Shown: positions 8,158-18,175 of the stretch, in pieces
How positions within the stretch are numbered: position 1 is the first letter of the stretch
How the letters are laid out: every line of letters begins with the position of its first letter
Origin: Hydrogenovibrio sp. UBA654
GTDB lineage: Bacteria > Pseudomonadota > Gammaproteobacteria > Thiomicrospirales > Thiomicrospiraceae
Direction of reading: 5' to 3'
DNA length: 45,599 nucleotides
NCBI GenBank assembly: GCA_002299585.1
Contig: DBOE01000051.1
Span: forward strand, 12,461 to 58,059
Program-made: the position numbers and the translations under genes
The notes under the pieces: model-generated
Database searches by the model: none
What the model saw: only the letters and a program-made list of their open reading frames with translations
What the model was told of the DNA's origin: nothing

Positions 8158-10305
8158 ATGTTTTTAAAAATATGGGTTATGTTTATTAAGTTTAAGCTAA
8201 ATATGCAACCTCAACCAATCAGTCTTTATATATTACTATTCTGCCTATCTTTACTTATAAATACTGCTCGAGCAGCTGAGACCCACACCATAAAAAAAAT
8301 TGAAATTACTCATGGCTCTCAAAATGAACGCCGTAAAAATAATGAAGCAAATTTTTATAAGCCCTACAGTAAACAAGTCATTAGCGAAAAAACTATTAAA
8401 GAGGAAAGTATCCGAGATATTGCCGAGGCAGTAAGAGATATACCTGGGGTAAGCATTACTGAAAACGGCTCTTTTAGTAAAAATATAAAAATTCGCGGTT
8501 TACAAGGGCCAAGGGTATCAACTCTAATTGATGGCATTAAACTTTCTAACCAAGGAATGACACATACTGGAGCTGGCGAAACTGGTATGCAAGATATTGC
8601 CAATGTTAAGAGTATTGAGGTTATTAAAGGAAGCCCCGCAGTTTTATTTGACCCTGGTGCCTCTGGTGGGGTAATTAATATAATTACTCATAAGGCTCCT
8701 TTAAAACAAGGGCTAGGGCTTAAGCAAAGATTTACTTATGATGAAGGTTATGATTTGAAAAAATCAACCACTATAATGGATGCAAGCAATGGAGTTGTGG
8801 GGGCAAGATTATCCTATTCTAAAACACTTTCTGAAGATTACAAAATAAAAGGAGAAGATGATAAAAAACTAGCTATATCTAGATCTAACTCTCTAAACTC
8901 TATGGCTCCAAACTTTTTACCAATCAATGACTTAGGCTATCGTTCCGAGTCTCTAAGTGCAAGAGTCAGCTCTAAAATTGGTAGTGATAGCATAGTTGAT
9001 TTTGATTGGAATAACTGGACAGGCAAGGATATGTCTCTTATCCACGGGCCCTCGATTGGTGATGCAATAATCATCCAATATGACAGAATGGATAGAAATT
9101 CGCATGCTATATCCTACCGAAAAGATAACTTAGCTCTATTAAGTGACATAAATATAAAATATGCCAAACAAACCCAATTTCAAGCAATAGGCTCATCAGC
9201 AATAGGAGTACAACAAGATACTGAACAATTTAATATAATTTCTGACTTAAACTTTGATAATTTAATGCTCAAAATGGGTACTGAAGTTATCCAAGACCGA
9301 GCAAAAACTTTAATCTATTCTACTCAAGATTATTATGGGGCTTTTACTAACCTAGAATATATAGTAGCTGACTGGACTTTTTTTGGAGGAGCTAGGTTTA
9401 ATCAGTGGCAAGCTAGCCAAAAATTATTTAGTGACACTAATCTATCTGTTGCCCAAAATTTAATCGGTATCTCTGGGATAACCCCTCCAAGAACTAACTC
9501 ATCTCCTACCTTTGCTACTGGTATGCAATACGCAGTAAATCAAAACAATAATCTCTCATTAAATATTAACTCGACCTATCGCAACCCAACTTTACTCGAA
9601 AAATATGCCTTTGGGGCAACTTTAGGAGGTGGTATTAACATGCAACCTGAAGAAGGCAAGCATGCCGAAATATCCTGGAAATACCTAGGACCTAAACTTT
9701 CAACATCTACCAGTATCTTTTACAGCGATTTTAAAAACTATATTTGGATAAAAAATATTCGCCGCATAATCAACCAAGCGGCATTAAACGCTTGTATAGC
9801 ATCAGGACAATGTAACACTGCCATTGGCGAATATGACAATAGAGAAGATGAGTTTTTTCAATCGTACATCAAATACTATAATTCAGTAAAAGTTACTAAC
9901 TGGGGAATGGAATTTAATGCTCAATATTCCATTGCTCAACATGAAATTCTTATAGGGTCTAGTTTTAATGAAATAAAATCTGCTGACATATTTGTGAAAT
10001 CCGCCGCTCAACCTATTAACAGCAATATTAGCTATCGTTATGAAATAAATAATAGCTGGAAACCTTGGGTAAAAATTAAAGCTCAATATGTAATTGATAC
10101 CCCAAAAGTTGAGCAACATAAAGGCTTTGACCTCTATTCATTATTGAGCTTACATACAGGGTTAAAGAAAAATGGCTTTGTAGTAAGTGCGGGGGTTAGA
10201 AATATAATGGATAAAGAATATAGAGCAGCTTACAGTGGCATTAATGGCTTAGCTAGATCGTTTTTTATTAATATTGACTACGATTGGAACTCTAGGAAGC
10301 CATGA
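8158..10305 (+). CDS. TonB-dependent outer-membrane receptor
   Basis: A 715-residue TonB-dependent receptor. The true start may be the ATG at 8203, which leaves a normal signal peptide (ISLYILLFCLSLLINTARA, cleavage before AETHT). A plug domain follows, with IRDIAEAVRDIPGVSITENG, IKIRGLQGPRVSTLIDGIKL and IEVIKGSPAVLFDPGASGGVINIIT, then a long beta-barrel. The C-terminus has the VRNIMDKEYRAAY motif and ends in an aromatic strand (FINIDYDW). Such receptors import siderophores, heme, cobalamin, metals or glycans using TonB energy; the substrate is unknown. It follows the lipoprotein gene on the same strand. Its last 14 bp overlap the convergent rlmKL gene. Confidence 0.88.
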   Translation: MFLKIWVMFIKFKLNMQPQPISLYILLFCLSLLINTARAAETHTIKKIEITHGSQNERRKNNEANFYKPYSKQVISEKTIKEESIRDIAEAVRDIPGVSITENGSFSKNIKIRGLQGPRVSTLIDGIKLSNQGMTHTGAGETGMQDIANVKSIEVIKGSPAVLFDPGASGGVINIITHKAPLKQGLGLKQRFTYDEGYDLKKSTTIMDASNGVVGARLSYSKTLSEDYKIKGEDDKKLAISRSNSLNSMAPNFLPINDLGYRSESLSARVSSKIGSDSIVDFDWNNWTGKDMSLIHGPSIGDAIIIQYDRMDRNSHAISYRKDNLALLSDINIKYAKQTQFQAIGSSAIGVQQDTEQFNIISDLNFDNLMLKMGTEVIQDRAKTLIYSTQDYYGAFTNLEYIVADWTFFGGARFNQWQASQKLFSDTNLSVAQNLIGISGITPPRTNSSPTFATGMQYAVNQNNNLSLNINSTYRNPTLLEKYAFGATLGGGINMQPEEGKHAEISWKYLGPKLSTSTSIFYSDFKNYIWIKNIRRIINQAALNACIASGQCNTAIGEYDNREDEFFQSYIKYYNSVKVTNWGMEFNAQYSIAQHEILIGSSFNEIKSADIFVKSAAQPINSNISYRYEINNSWKPWVKIKAQYVIDTPKVEQHKGFDLYSLLSLHTGLKKNGFVVSAGVRNIMDKEYRAAYSGINGLARSFFINIDYDWNSRKP

Positions 10306-12496
10306 ATAACCAGACCTGATGGATTTTTTGATTACGCTTAAAATCTAATGGCATAGTTTTTTCGGTTATATTTTCTATTGAATAATTAGTAAAATTTTGC
10401 ACATCTAGTTTAAATTTGCGTAGGTTAGTTGAAAAAACAAGCTTGCCATTTTCAGTTAGTAGTGAAAGGGATTTATTAATTAAATCAACATAGTCTCTTT
10501 GAATATCTAGCGTACCATCCATTCTTTTGGAGGTGGAAAATGAGGGCGGGTCAAGAAAAATTACATCGTATTTTTTTGCACCAACAGCAGTTGCTTCTGT
10601 TTCTAGCCATTCAATTACATTTTCTTGTTTTAGCTGATGTTTTATTTCATCAACATTGTTGTTCATGAAGTTGTGCTTTGCCCAGTATAAATAGGTTTTT
10701 GACATGTCTAAACTTAAACTGGATTTACAGCCTTGATTGGCTGCTTGTGCTGTGGCAGTAGCTGTGTAACAAAATAGATTGAGTAGAGTTTTGCCTTGGC
10801 TTAGTTTTGCTACTAGCTGACGAACATCTCTATGATCTAAAAATAGTCCTGTATCTAGGTAGTCAGTAAAATTAACTCGTAATTTGGTTTGATTTTCTAC
10901 AATTGTAAAGTAGTTTTTTTGTTCGTCTAGTTGTTCGTACTGGTCTTTGCCTTTTTGCTTGGAACGAACTTTAAATACAATCCTGTCGGCATCAACATTA
11001 AAAACACTTGGTAAAACTGAAATAGCTTCGTATAGTCGGCGTTTTGCTTTAGTTGGGTTGACTGTTTTTGGTGGTGCATATTCCGCTACTACTACCCAGC
11101 GACCAGAGTCTTGTGTTTCATAAACATCCATTGCTAGTGCGTATTCTGGAATATCTGCATTATAAACTCGATAGGCACTAATTTCATTATTTTTAACCCA
11201 TGCCTTCAAACCTTTCATATTCTTTTTAATACGATTAGCAACCATTTTAGCATTATCAGTGGCTGCTAATTGTGGTTGTAATCTTTGGATTTGAGCTACT
11301 AAATCGGCAGATATTTGCATCGCTGGCTCACGATAATATTTCTCTTGGATATCTAACCTAAATAATCGACATTCCATAGTGCCATTATAAAAATCATGTG
11401 AGCGAGTAGCTTTTAAACCAATATACATGCCCAATTGGGCATGACAAGTTAGCACTGCTGCTTTCCAACCAGCAAATTCTAGTTTGAAATAATCGCCTAG
11501 TTGCATATAGGTAAGCTTTACATCTTCTAACTCACCTAGTCTTTCGCCATAAGGGGGGTTAGTTATGATTAAACCTGTTTGCCAATCTCCCCACTTTCTA
11601 CCTTGTTCAATACTCATTTGCTTCACTTCGATAACATCGCTATAACCTGCATTAGCTATCGCTTGTTCGGCAATATCTAGTGAAATATGTGATAAATCTG
11701 AACCATAAATATTAGGTAAGTTTTTTAACCCTGCTCGCTCTCGCTCTTCTGCTTCTTTAATTAATCCTTGCCAAAGTTGTTGGTCATGGCTTAACCAACT
11801 ATTCAATGCCATGCTATTTGCCTTGCCTAATCCAGGTGCTAAATCAGAGGCAATCATCACCGCTTCTATCAAAAAAGTACCTGAACCACACATGGGGTCA
11901 TAAAAACCACCCCCCCCCTTAGCAATTTCTGCCCAGTTGGCTCTTAGTAAAATTGCCGCCGCAACATTTTCTTTCAGCGGTGCTCTTATCTGTTCGCCCT
12001 CCCTATAACCTCTTTGGTGCAAACTATAGCCAGTTAAATCTATACTTAAAGTCAATTTATTGCGATTAAGATGAGCATGCACTTTTAGATCTGGATAAAC
12101 GGTATCAACATTTGGTCGAGTAGTAAATTTGTCTTGGAAATAATCAACAATACCATCTTTTACCATTAATGCACCATAATGACTATGGTCAATACCCATG
12201 CCTTTTCCTGAAAAACTTACCGCAAACGAACCATTTTTATTTAAATGTCTGGTCCAATCAATTTCACTTACTTTAGTTGTTAGGTCTTCTTGATTATCTA
12301 ACTCAACATCTAAAATAATTAAATAAATATGATTTGCTAAACGAGACCATAGACAAGCTCGATAACCCACTTCAAGCGAACCTTCAAAAGTTGCGCCTGT
12401 CGGTTGCATTTTTACCGCTTCTGCTCCAAAAGAAATCAGCTCTTCTCTTAGTAACTCTGGCAGCCCTTGTGGCGTGGTGGCAAAAAATTGTGGCAT
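10292..12496 (-). CDS. rlmL: Bifunctional 23S rRNA methyltransferase RlmKL (m2G2445 / m7G2069)
   Basis: A 734-residue fused enzyme that methylates two guanines of 23S rRNA. The N-terminal THUMP region spans about residues 45-155. The first methyltransferase domain has DPMCGSGTFLIEA (about 200-212) and the amino-methylase motif NPPYGERLG (313-321). The second has a SAM motif LNLFCYTATATAQAA and FLDPPSFSTSKRM near the C-terminus. The length matches the E. coli fusion. A run of nine C at 11910-11918 (plus strand) encodes four consecutive Gly (194-197) just before the SAM motif. Confidence 0.95.
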   Translation of the reverse strand: MPQFFATTPQGLPELLREELISFGAEAVKMQPTGATFEGSLEVGYRACLWSRLANHIYLIILDVELDNQEDLTTKVSEIDWTRHLNKNGSFAVSFSGKGMGIDHSHYGALMVKDGIVDYFQDKFTTRPNVDTVYPDLKVHAHLNRNKLTLSIDLTGYSLHQRGYREGEQIRAPLKENVAAAILLRANWAEIAKGGGGFYDPMCGSGTFLIEAVMIASDLAPGLGKANSMALNSWLSHDQQLWQGLIKEAEERERAGLKNLPNIYGSDLSHISLDIAEQAIANAGYSDVIEVKQMSIEQGRKWGDWQTGLIITNPPYGERLGELEDVKLTYMQLGDYFKLEFAGWKAAVLTCHAQLGMYIGLKATRSHDFYNGTMECRLFRLDIQEKYYREPAMQISADLVAQIQRLQPQLAATDNAKMVANRIKKNMKGLKAWVKNNEISAYRVYNADIPEYALAMDVYETQDSGRWVVVAEYAPPKTVNPTKAKRRLYEAISVLPSVFNVDADRIVFKVRSKQKGKDQYEQLDEQKNYFTIVENQTKLRVNFTDYLDTGLFLDHRDVRQLVAKLSQGKTLLNLFCYTATATAQAANQGCKSSLSLDMSKTYLYWAKHNFMNNNVDEIKHQLKQENVIEWLETEATAVGAKKYDVIFLDPPSFSTSKRMDGTLDIQRDYVDLINKSLSLLTENGKLVFSTNLRKFKLDVQNFTNYSIENITEKTMPLDFKRNQKIHQVWLFMAS

Positions 12497-12560
12497 AACA
12501 AGCTTCCAAAAAAAACATATTTTACTCCATTACTAGTAGTTACTTTTGTAAAATAGCACC

Positions 12561-13787
12561 ATGATTAAATTATTTATTATGTTATTACTCATTTCTATTA
12601 CAACTTTTAGTTTTGCTAAAGATCTAGCTAGACCCATAGATAAGCCTGAAGAGACTTTCCAACAGTGGCTGATTAGTTTCAAAAAAAAGGCTCTTGCTAA
12701 AGGTATTTCTACAAAAACTATCAACTCCGCCTTTAATGGGGTTAGTCCGAATGAAGAAATACTCGCCCTAGATAGTAGGCAAGCAGAGTTTTTTAGCACT
12801 TTTTGGCAATATTTTAATAGAGCCGTTAGCGAAATTAGGATAAAAAAAGGCCAAGAGCTATATAAAAAGCAGCTGCCTCAATTAACTAAAATAACTAAAA
12901 AATATGGAATTCCCGCAGAAATATTAGTAGCTTTTTTGGGCTTAGAAACAAATTATGGTAGCTACACAGGCAACAGACCAGTAATTGAATCCTTAGCAAC
13001 TCTTGCCTATGATAAAAGACGACGCGAATTTTTTAGTGCTGAATTATTAAGTGCGTTAAAGTTAATTGACAAGGGTTATGTTAATCTTGCACAAATGAAA
13101 GGCTCATGGGCTGGTGCTATAGGACAATGTCAATTTATGCCAAGCAATTATTTACGCTATGCCATTGATGCAGACGATGATGGTAAAAAAGACCTATGGA
13201 ACAGCTTACCTGATATATTAAACTCTATGGGTAATTTCTTAAAAAAACTAGGTTGGCAAAAAAATCAAGACTGGGCAGTAGAAGTAACATTACCAAGAAA
13301 ATTTGACTTTAGCCTTGCTGATGGCAGAACTGAACATTCCTTAAAAGAATGGCAGAAGTTAGGCGTAGGGCTAGCAGCTAGTAAAAAAATAGCACAAAAT
13401 ATGCAACAGATACCTGCTAAATTAGTTTTGCCTTCTAACTACCAAGGACCCGCTTTTTTAGTTTATAAAAACTTTTTTATAATAAAAAAATGGAACAATT
13501 CAACCAAGTATGCTCTTGCTGTTGGCTATCTAGCCGATAGAATAGTCGGCCTACCCCCCCTTTCTAAAGCCCAACCGAAAGGTGATAAAGCTATCAGTCG
13601 CAAACAAATTGTTGAACTGCAACAACTATTAATTAATAAGGGATATAAACTAGGAGATGCTGACGGAGTTGCTGGCTCCCAAACTAGGCAAGCACTAAGG
13701 CAATACCAAAAACAACACTATATGCCTGCTGATGGCTACCCTTCTTATAAAATGTTGCAAATAATACGCTACAACAAGAGCTCCTAA
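12561..13787 (+). CDS. Lytic murein transglycosylase, MltB family, with peptidoglycan-binding domain
   Basis: A 408-residue exported enzyme (signal IKLFIMLLLISITTFSFA) that cleaves the glycan strand of murein. The SLT_2 catalytic domain contains FLGLETNYGSYTG with the expected catalytic Glu129, then GSWAGAIGQCQFMPSNYLRYAIDADDDGKKDLW. From about residue 345 a peptidoglycan-binding domain (IVELQQLLINKGY..DADGVAGSQTRQALRQYQ) completes it. No lipobox is evident, so it looks periplasmic rather than lipid-anchored, as in the MltB paralogues of pseudomonads. Seven C at 13554-13560 encode Pro-Pro. It is divergent from rlmKL with a 64-bp gap. Confidence 0.9.
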   Translation: MIKLFIMLLLISITTFSFAKDLARPIDKPEETFQQWLISFKKKALAKGISTKTINSAFNGVSPNEEILALDSRQAEFFSTFWQYFNRAVSEIRIKKGQELYKKQLPQLTKITKKYGIPAEILVAFLGLETNYGSYTGNRPVIESLATLAYDKRRREFFSAELLSALKLIDKGYVNLAQMKGSWAGAIGQCQFMPSNYLRYAIDADDDGKKDLWNSLPDILNSMGNFLKKLGWQKNQDWAVEVTLPRKFDFSLADGRTEHSLKEWQKLGVGLAASKKIAQNMQQIPAKLVLPSNYQGPAFLVYKNFFIIKKWNNSTKYALAVGYLADRIVGLPPLSKAQPKGDKAISRKQIVELQQLLINKGYKLGDADGVAGSQTRQALRQYQKQHYMPADGYPSYKMLQIIRYNKSS

Positions 13788-13825
13788 AATAACTATATTG
13801 GGAACAAATAATAAAAACTATTACC

Positions 13826-14311
13826 TTATTTTTTTTTCTTGATAAAAAACTCATTATAAATTAATAATACTGCACCAATAGAAATAGCCATGTCTGCGAC
13901 ATTAAAAGTAGCGTAATGCCAAGTTCCGATATAAAAATCTACAAAATCAGTTACTTTTCCATACATAACTCTCTCGATTAAATTACCTATTGCCCCACTT
14001 AAAATTAAATTAATTGCCACCACGTCAAGAGTAAACTTTGGTGCTAAGGTTTTTAACCAATAGATTAATCCACCACTTACAATAAATGATAAACCTGCAA
14101 AAAACCATCTTTGCCAACCGCCCATATTTGCCAAAAAGCTAAAAGCTGCTCCTTCGTTATAAATTAAGGTCAGGTTTAAATTAGGTATTAACGGATAAGG
14201 CTGGGCAAAGACTAGATAACTATTTGCTAAATTTTTAGTTATTTGATCAACAATAATTAAAATTATTGCCAACCAAATTGTTTTTATTGCTGTTTGCGTG
14301 AATATATTCAT
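13826..14311 (-). CDS. lspA: Lipoprotein signal peptidase LspA
   Basis: A 161-residue inner-membrane aspartyl peptidase that removes signal peptides from prolipoproteins after diacylglyceryl transfer. Four transmembrane segments are visible. The conserved YNEGAAFSFL, GNLIERV, TDFVDFY and FNVADMAI blocks are present; the catalytic pair should be Asp122 and Asp140. It follows ileS by 43 bp on the same strand, the standard ribF-ileS-lspA arrangement. The many lipoproteins in this window would be its substrates. Confidence 0.96.
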   Translation of the reverse strand: MNIFTQTAIKTIWLAIILIIVDQITKNLANSYLVFAQPYPLIPNLNLTLIYNEGAAFSFLANMGGWQRWFFAGLSFIVSGGLIYWLKTLAPKFTLDVVAINLILSGAIGNLIERVMYGKVTDFVDFYIGTWHYATFNVADMAISIGAVLLIYNEFFIKKKK

Positions 14312-14354
14312 AATTATCTGTTCTTTATTTAAAGTCCTTTAGAAGTATCTGAAA

Positions 14355-17198
14355 TTAAGCAAAAAAACGAGTTTCTCCTTTTCCATGAATATTAGTAATG
14401 CATCGCTTACAAAGCTCTTTATCTTCAACTTGTTTGCCAACCTCATCACTATGATGCCAACATCTGGCACATTTTTCTTTTTCGGTAGCAGTCGCTAAAA
14501 TATATAAGCCTTCTAATTCAGAAGAGCCAGCATTAGCAGGTTTTTCTGCTAGTGGTTTAATTATTGCCCCTGAAGTAATTAATACAAACCTTAACTCCTC
14601 TTGTAAACTAGCAAGTGCTTGATAGATTTCACCATCGGCATATAAGGTAACTTCAGCAGTGAGGGAGCCTTTAATAGTCCCTTCTTGACGAAGTATCTCT
14701 AGCTGTTTTGCTACTGCTGAACGGACTTGTATTATCTGCTGCCAGTAGTCAGAGTTCATTGGTTTTGTTTCATCTAACTCGGTTAGCTTGTCATACCATT
14801 GTGCAATAAATATAGTATCACTTCTTTGACTAGGAATTTGTTGCCAAATTTCTTCTGCAGTAAAACTTAAAATCGGAGCGATCCAACGGGTTAAGGCTTC
14901 TATTATGTGATACAAAGCACTTTGGGCTGAACGCCTAGCTAGCCCGTCTGATTTACAGGTATATTGTCTATCTTTTATTACATCTAAATAAAACGAACCT
15001 AATTCAATCGAACAAAAATGGGTTATGGATTGATAAATAGCATGGAAATTATAATCATCATAGGCAGTTATAACTTCTTGCTGAATTTTAGCCGCTTGCC
15101 CTACTACCCATTGATCTATTGGTAGCATATCTGCATAGGCAACTAGATTTTTAGTTGGCTCAAAACCATGTAAATTAGCTAATAAAAAACGGGAGGTATT
15201 ACGAATACGCCGATAAGCATCAGCGGTACGGTTAATGATCTCATCTGAAACGCTCATTTCATAACGATAGTCAGCAGCAGCTATCCATAGGCGTAAAATA
15301 TCTGCCCCATATTTATTAGATAAATCTTGCGGAGCAACTACATTGCCTTTTGATTTAGACATTTTTTTACCATCTTTATCTACCACAAAACCATGCGTTA
15401 GTACTTGCTTGTAAGGAACTCTATCATTAATCGCTAATGAGGTTAATAATGAAGATTGAAACCAACCTCGATGCTGATCAGAACCTTCTAAATATAAATC
15501 TGCTGGTTGGTCATAATTTTCGCGTTCTTTTAAGACCGTAAAGTGGGAAACTCCAGAGTCAAACCAAACATCTAAAATATCCGTGACCTGTTCATAGTCG
15601 TCTGCATCCGCTCCTAAAAATTGCCCAATATCTAAATCATACCAAGCATCAATAGAATTTTGCTCAACTAACTTAGCGATTTTTTCCATAAACTCTAGGG
15701 TTTGAGGGTGCATTTGACCTGTTACTTTATGGATAAAGATAGTTATTGGTACCCCCCAAAATCTTTGGCGAGAAATACACCAATCAGGGCGACCATCAAT
15801 CATGCCTTCAATCCTAGATTTTCCCCAATCAGGTATCCACTGCACGGTTTTAATTGCTTGCATAGCCTTGCCTCTTAAGCCTGCTTGCTCCATACTAATA
15901 AACCATTGGGGGGTAGCTCTAAAAATAAGTGGGGTTTTAGTTCGCCAACAATGCGGATAACTGTGTATAATCATTTCGTGATGTACTAAAGAGCCTTTTT
16001 CTTTTAAAACTTCTAATACATGAGTATCAACTTTTAAAACATTTTCACCTTCAAATAACGGCGTACCAGCGACAAAATTACCACGACCATCAACAGGGCA
16101 AGATAAATCTAAGTCATATTTTTTACCGACGACAAAATCATCTGGTCCGTGACTTGGGGCAGTATGAACCGCACCTGTTCCTGCATCGGTGGTAACATGC
16201 TCACCTAAAATTAATGGCACTACCCGATCATAAAATGGGTGTTGTAATTTAACTAAATCAAATTTTTTCCCTAAGCCTGTAGCAAGCACTTTATAGTCTT
16301 CAACCTGCCATTTTTGCATCATCTGTTCTAATAAATCTTCGACAATAAAAATTCTTTCTATTCCATTTTTAGTGCTAATTTGCACCACAACATAATTTAG
16401 CTCTGGATGAATAGAAACTGCTTGGTTAGCAGGTAGGGTCCAAGGGGTTGTTGTCCAGATTACTACCGATAAATTGCCTTCTCCTTTATCAGCAATCTTG
16501 TCAAAGCCATTAAAAAATGCATCTTCGTCTTTTATTGCAAAGCGTACATCTATAGCATGTGATTTTTTATCTTCATATTCAACCTCTGCCTCTGCTAAGG
16601 CGGAATGTCCGCCCACACTCCAATAAACTGGTTTTGTGCCTTTTAGCACATGACCTTTTGCTAAAATTTTTGCTAAGGCTCTTATTTCATCTGCCTCAAA
16701 TTTATAATCTTTAGTTAGATAAGGGTTTTGCCAATCAGCCATTATGCCTAGGCGTTGAAAGTCAGCCATTTGCCCATCAACTTGCTTTTGAGCATATTGG
16801 CGACATTCTTGTCTAAATTCACTAGCACCAATTTTCTGCCCAACCTTGCCTTTTTTCTTTTCGACATTAAGTTCAATTGGCAGTCCATGACAATCCCAAC
16901 CTGGCACTATCGGAGCATCAAAGCCACTTAATCCTTTTGACTTTACAATCATATCTTTAAGAACTTTGTTAACCGCATGCCCAATATGGATATTACCATT
17001 GGCATAGGGTGGACCATCGTGCAATATAAACTTAGGACGACCTGCCATAGCTTTACGAACCAGCTTATATAAACCTTTACTTTGCCATTGCTCAACCTGC
17101 TTTGGCTCACGATTAGGCAAGTTACCTCGCATCGGAAAACCTGTTTGCGGTAGATTTAAGGTAGGCTTGTAGTCCTTATTGCCACTATCTTTACTCAT
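14355..17198 (-). CDS. ileS: Isoleucyl-tRNA synthetase
   Basis: A 947-residue class I aminoacyl-tRNA synthetase that charges tRNA-Ile. The HIGH motif is in PPYANGNIHIGHAVNKVL (71-74) and KMSKS is at 612-616. The editing (CP1) domain contains TTTPWTLPANQAVSIHP and GTGAVHTAPSHGPDD. The C-terminal zinc motif CARCWHHSDEVG with CKRC ends the protein, as in bacterial-type IleS. It has the usual length. It begins 2 bp after ribF. Confidence 0.98.
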   Translation of the reverse strand: MSKDSGNKDYKPTLNLPQTGFPMRGNLPNREPKQVEQWQSKGLYKLVRKAMAGRPKFILHDGPPYANGNIHIGHAVNKVLKDMIVKSKGLSGFDAPIVPGWDCHGLPIELNVEKKKGKVGQKIGASEFRQECRQYAQKQVDGQMADFQRLGIMADWQNPYLTKDYKFEADEIRALAKILAKGHVLKGTKPVYWSVGGHSALAEAEVEYEDKKSHAIDVRFAIKDEDAFFNGFDKIADKGEGNLSVVIWTTTPWTLPANQAVSIHPELNYVVVQISTKNGIERIFIVEDLLEQMMQKWQVEDYKVLATGLGKKFDLVKLQHPFYDRVVPLILGEHVTTDAGTGAVHTAPSHGPDDFVVGKKYDLDLSCPVDGRGNFVAGTPLFEGENVLKVDTHVLEVLKEKGSLVHHEMIIHSYPHCWRTKTPLIFRATPQWFISMEQAGLRGKAMQAIKTVQWIPDWGKSRIEGMIDGRPDWCISRQRFWGVPITIFIHKVTGQMHPQTLEFMEKIAKLVEQNSIDAWYDLDIGQFLGADADDYEQVTDILDVWFDSGVSHFTVLKERENYDQPADLYLEGSDQHRGWFQSSLLTSLAINDRVPYKQVLTHGFVVDKDGKKMSKSKGNVVAPQDLSNKYGADILRLWIAAADYRYEMSVSDEIINRTADAYRRIRNTSRFLLANLHGFEPTKNLVAYADMLPIDQWVVGQAAKIQQEVITAYDDYNFHAIYQSITHFCSIELGSFYLDVIKDRQYTCKSDGLARRSAQSALYHIIEALTRWIAPILSFTAEEIWQQIPSQRSDTIFIAQWYDKLTELDETKPMNSDYWQQIIQVRSAVAKQLEILRQEGTIKGSLTAEVTLYADGEIYQALASLQEELRFVLITSGAIIKPLAEKPANAGSSELEGLYILATATEKEKCARCWHHSDEVGKQVEDKELCKRCITNIHGKGETRFFA

Positions 17199-17200
17199 TA

Positions 17201-18145
17201 TTAATTAATCTCTAAATATTGTTTTGCTTGTATTACATCTAGATGAATTTGTTTTTTTAATTCATCTAGTCCATTAAATTTTTGTTCTGAGCGAATAAAT
17301 TTATGTAATTCTACACCAACATGGGCTCCATAAACATCTTTGTGCCAATCAAACAAATGTACTTCTATCGCAGGTTGCACTCCATTTATAGTTGGGCGAA
17401 TACCTATATTAGCAATGCCGGCAACTTTATACTCGACCAAACCTGTTACAAAAACGCTATAAACACCTTCAACTGGCATTTTGTTTCGTTTAGGATTTAA
17501 ATTTAGTGTGCGAAATCCTAACTGTCTACCTAGTTTTTTGCCATGGATTACGCGGCCTTTAAATTCAAATGGACGACCTAGTAAACTTTTAACTTCTAAT
17601 AAATCATACTCTGCCAAAGACTTCCTAATTCTAGTGCTACTAACTCTTTTATCGGCAACAGTAAGAGTTTTTTGGCTAATCACTTCCATACCATGCTTTT
17701 TGCCTTGCTGTTGCAAAAAAGCAAAATCTCCAGCACGGTTTTTAGCAAACCTAAAATCATCACCTATTATTAGTTTTTTAACCTTTAACTGTTTAATTAG
17801 TAGCTCATCAACAAACTCTTCTGGGGACTGCTGTGCAAAAGATTTACTAAAACGGCAAAGCAACATTTTATTAACTAAATTATATCCATTAAAATAAGCT
17901 ACTTTTTCACGCAAATTCATTAGCCTAACTGGTGATTTTTCAGCATTAAAAAATTCGCTAGGAAGTGGTTCAAATAACATCACTACACTTGGTAACCCCA
18001 ATCTATCCGCATCTGCCTTTAACTGTTGCAAAACTTGTTGATGCCCCAAATGTACACCGTCAAAATTCCCTATAGTCAATACACAACCTTTCGCAAGGTC
18101 TTGTTGATGGCTTTTTATATTATAAATACCGCGGATTAATTGCAT
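17201..18145 (-). CDS. ribF: Bifunctional riboflavin kinase / FAD synthetase
   Basis: A 314-residue enzyme that turns riboflavin into FMN and then FAD. The N-terminal nucleotidyltransferase half has GNFDGVHLGHQQVL (HxGH) and VSSTRIRKSLAEYD. The C-terminal kinase half has GRVIHGKKLGRQLGFRTLNL and GVYSVFV. It lies directly upstream of ileS with a 2-bp gap and 30 bp downstream of murJ, the usual gammaproteobacterial order. Confidence 0.96.
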   Translation of the reverse strand: MQLIRGIYNIKSHQQDLAKGCVLTIGNFDGVHLGHQQVLQQLKADADRLGLPSVVMLFEPLPSEFFNAEKSPVRLMNLREKVAYFNGYNLVNKMLLCRFSKSFAQQSPEEFVDELLIKQLKVKKLIIGDDFRFAKNRAGDFAFLQQQGKKHGMEVISQKTLTVADKRVSSTRIRKSLAEYDLLEVKSLLGRPFEFKGRVIHGKKLGRQLGFRTLNLNPKRNKMPVEGVYSVFVTGLVEYKVAGIANIGIRPTINGVQPAIEVHLFDWHKDVYGAHVGVELHKFIRSEQKFNGLDELKKQIHLDVIQAKQYLEIN

Positions 18146-18175
18146 AGGGGCTTTTTATAGCATTAAAGCGAAAGA

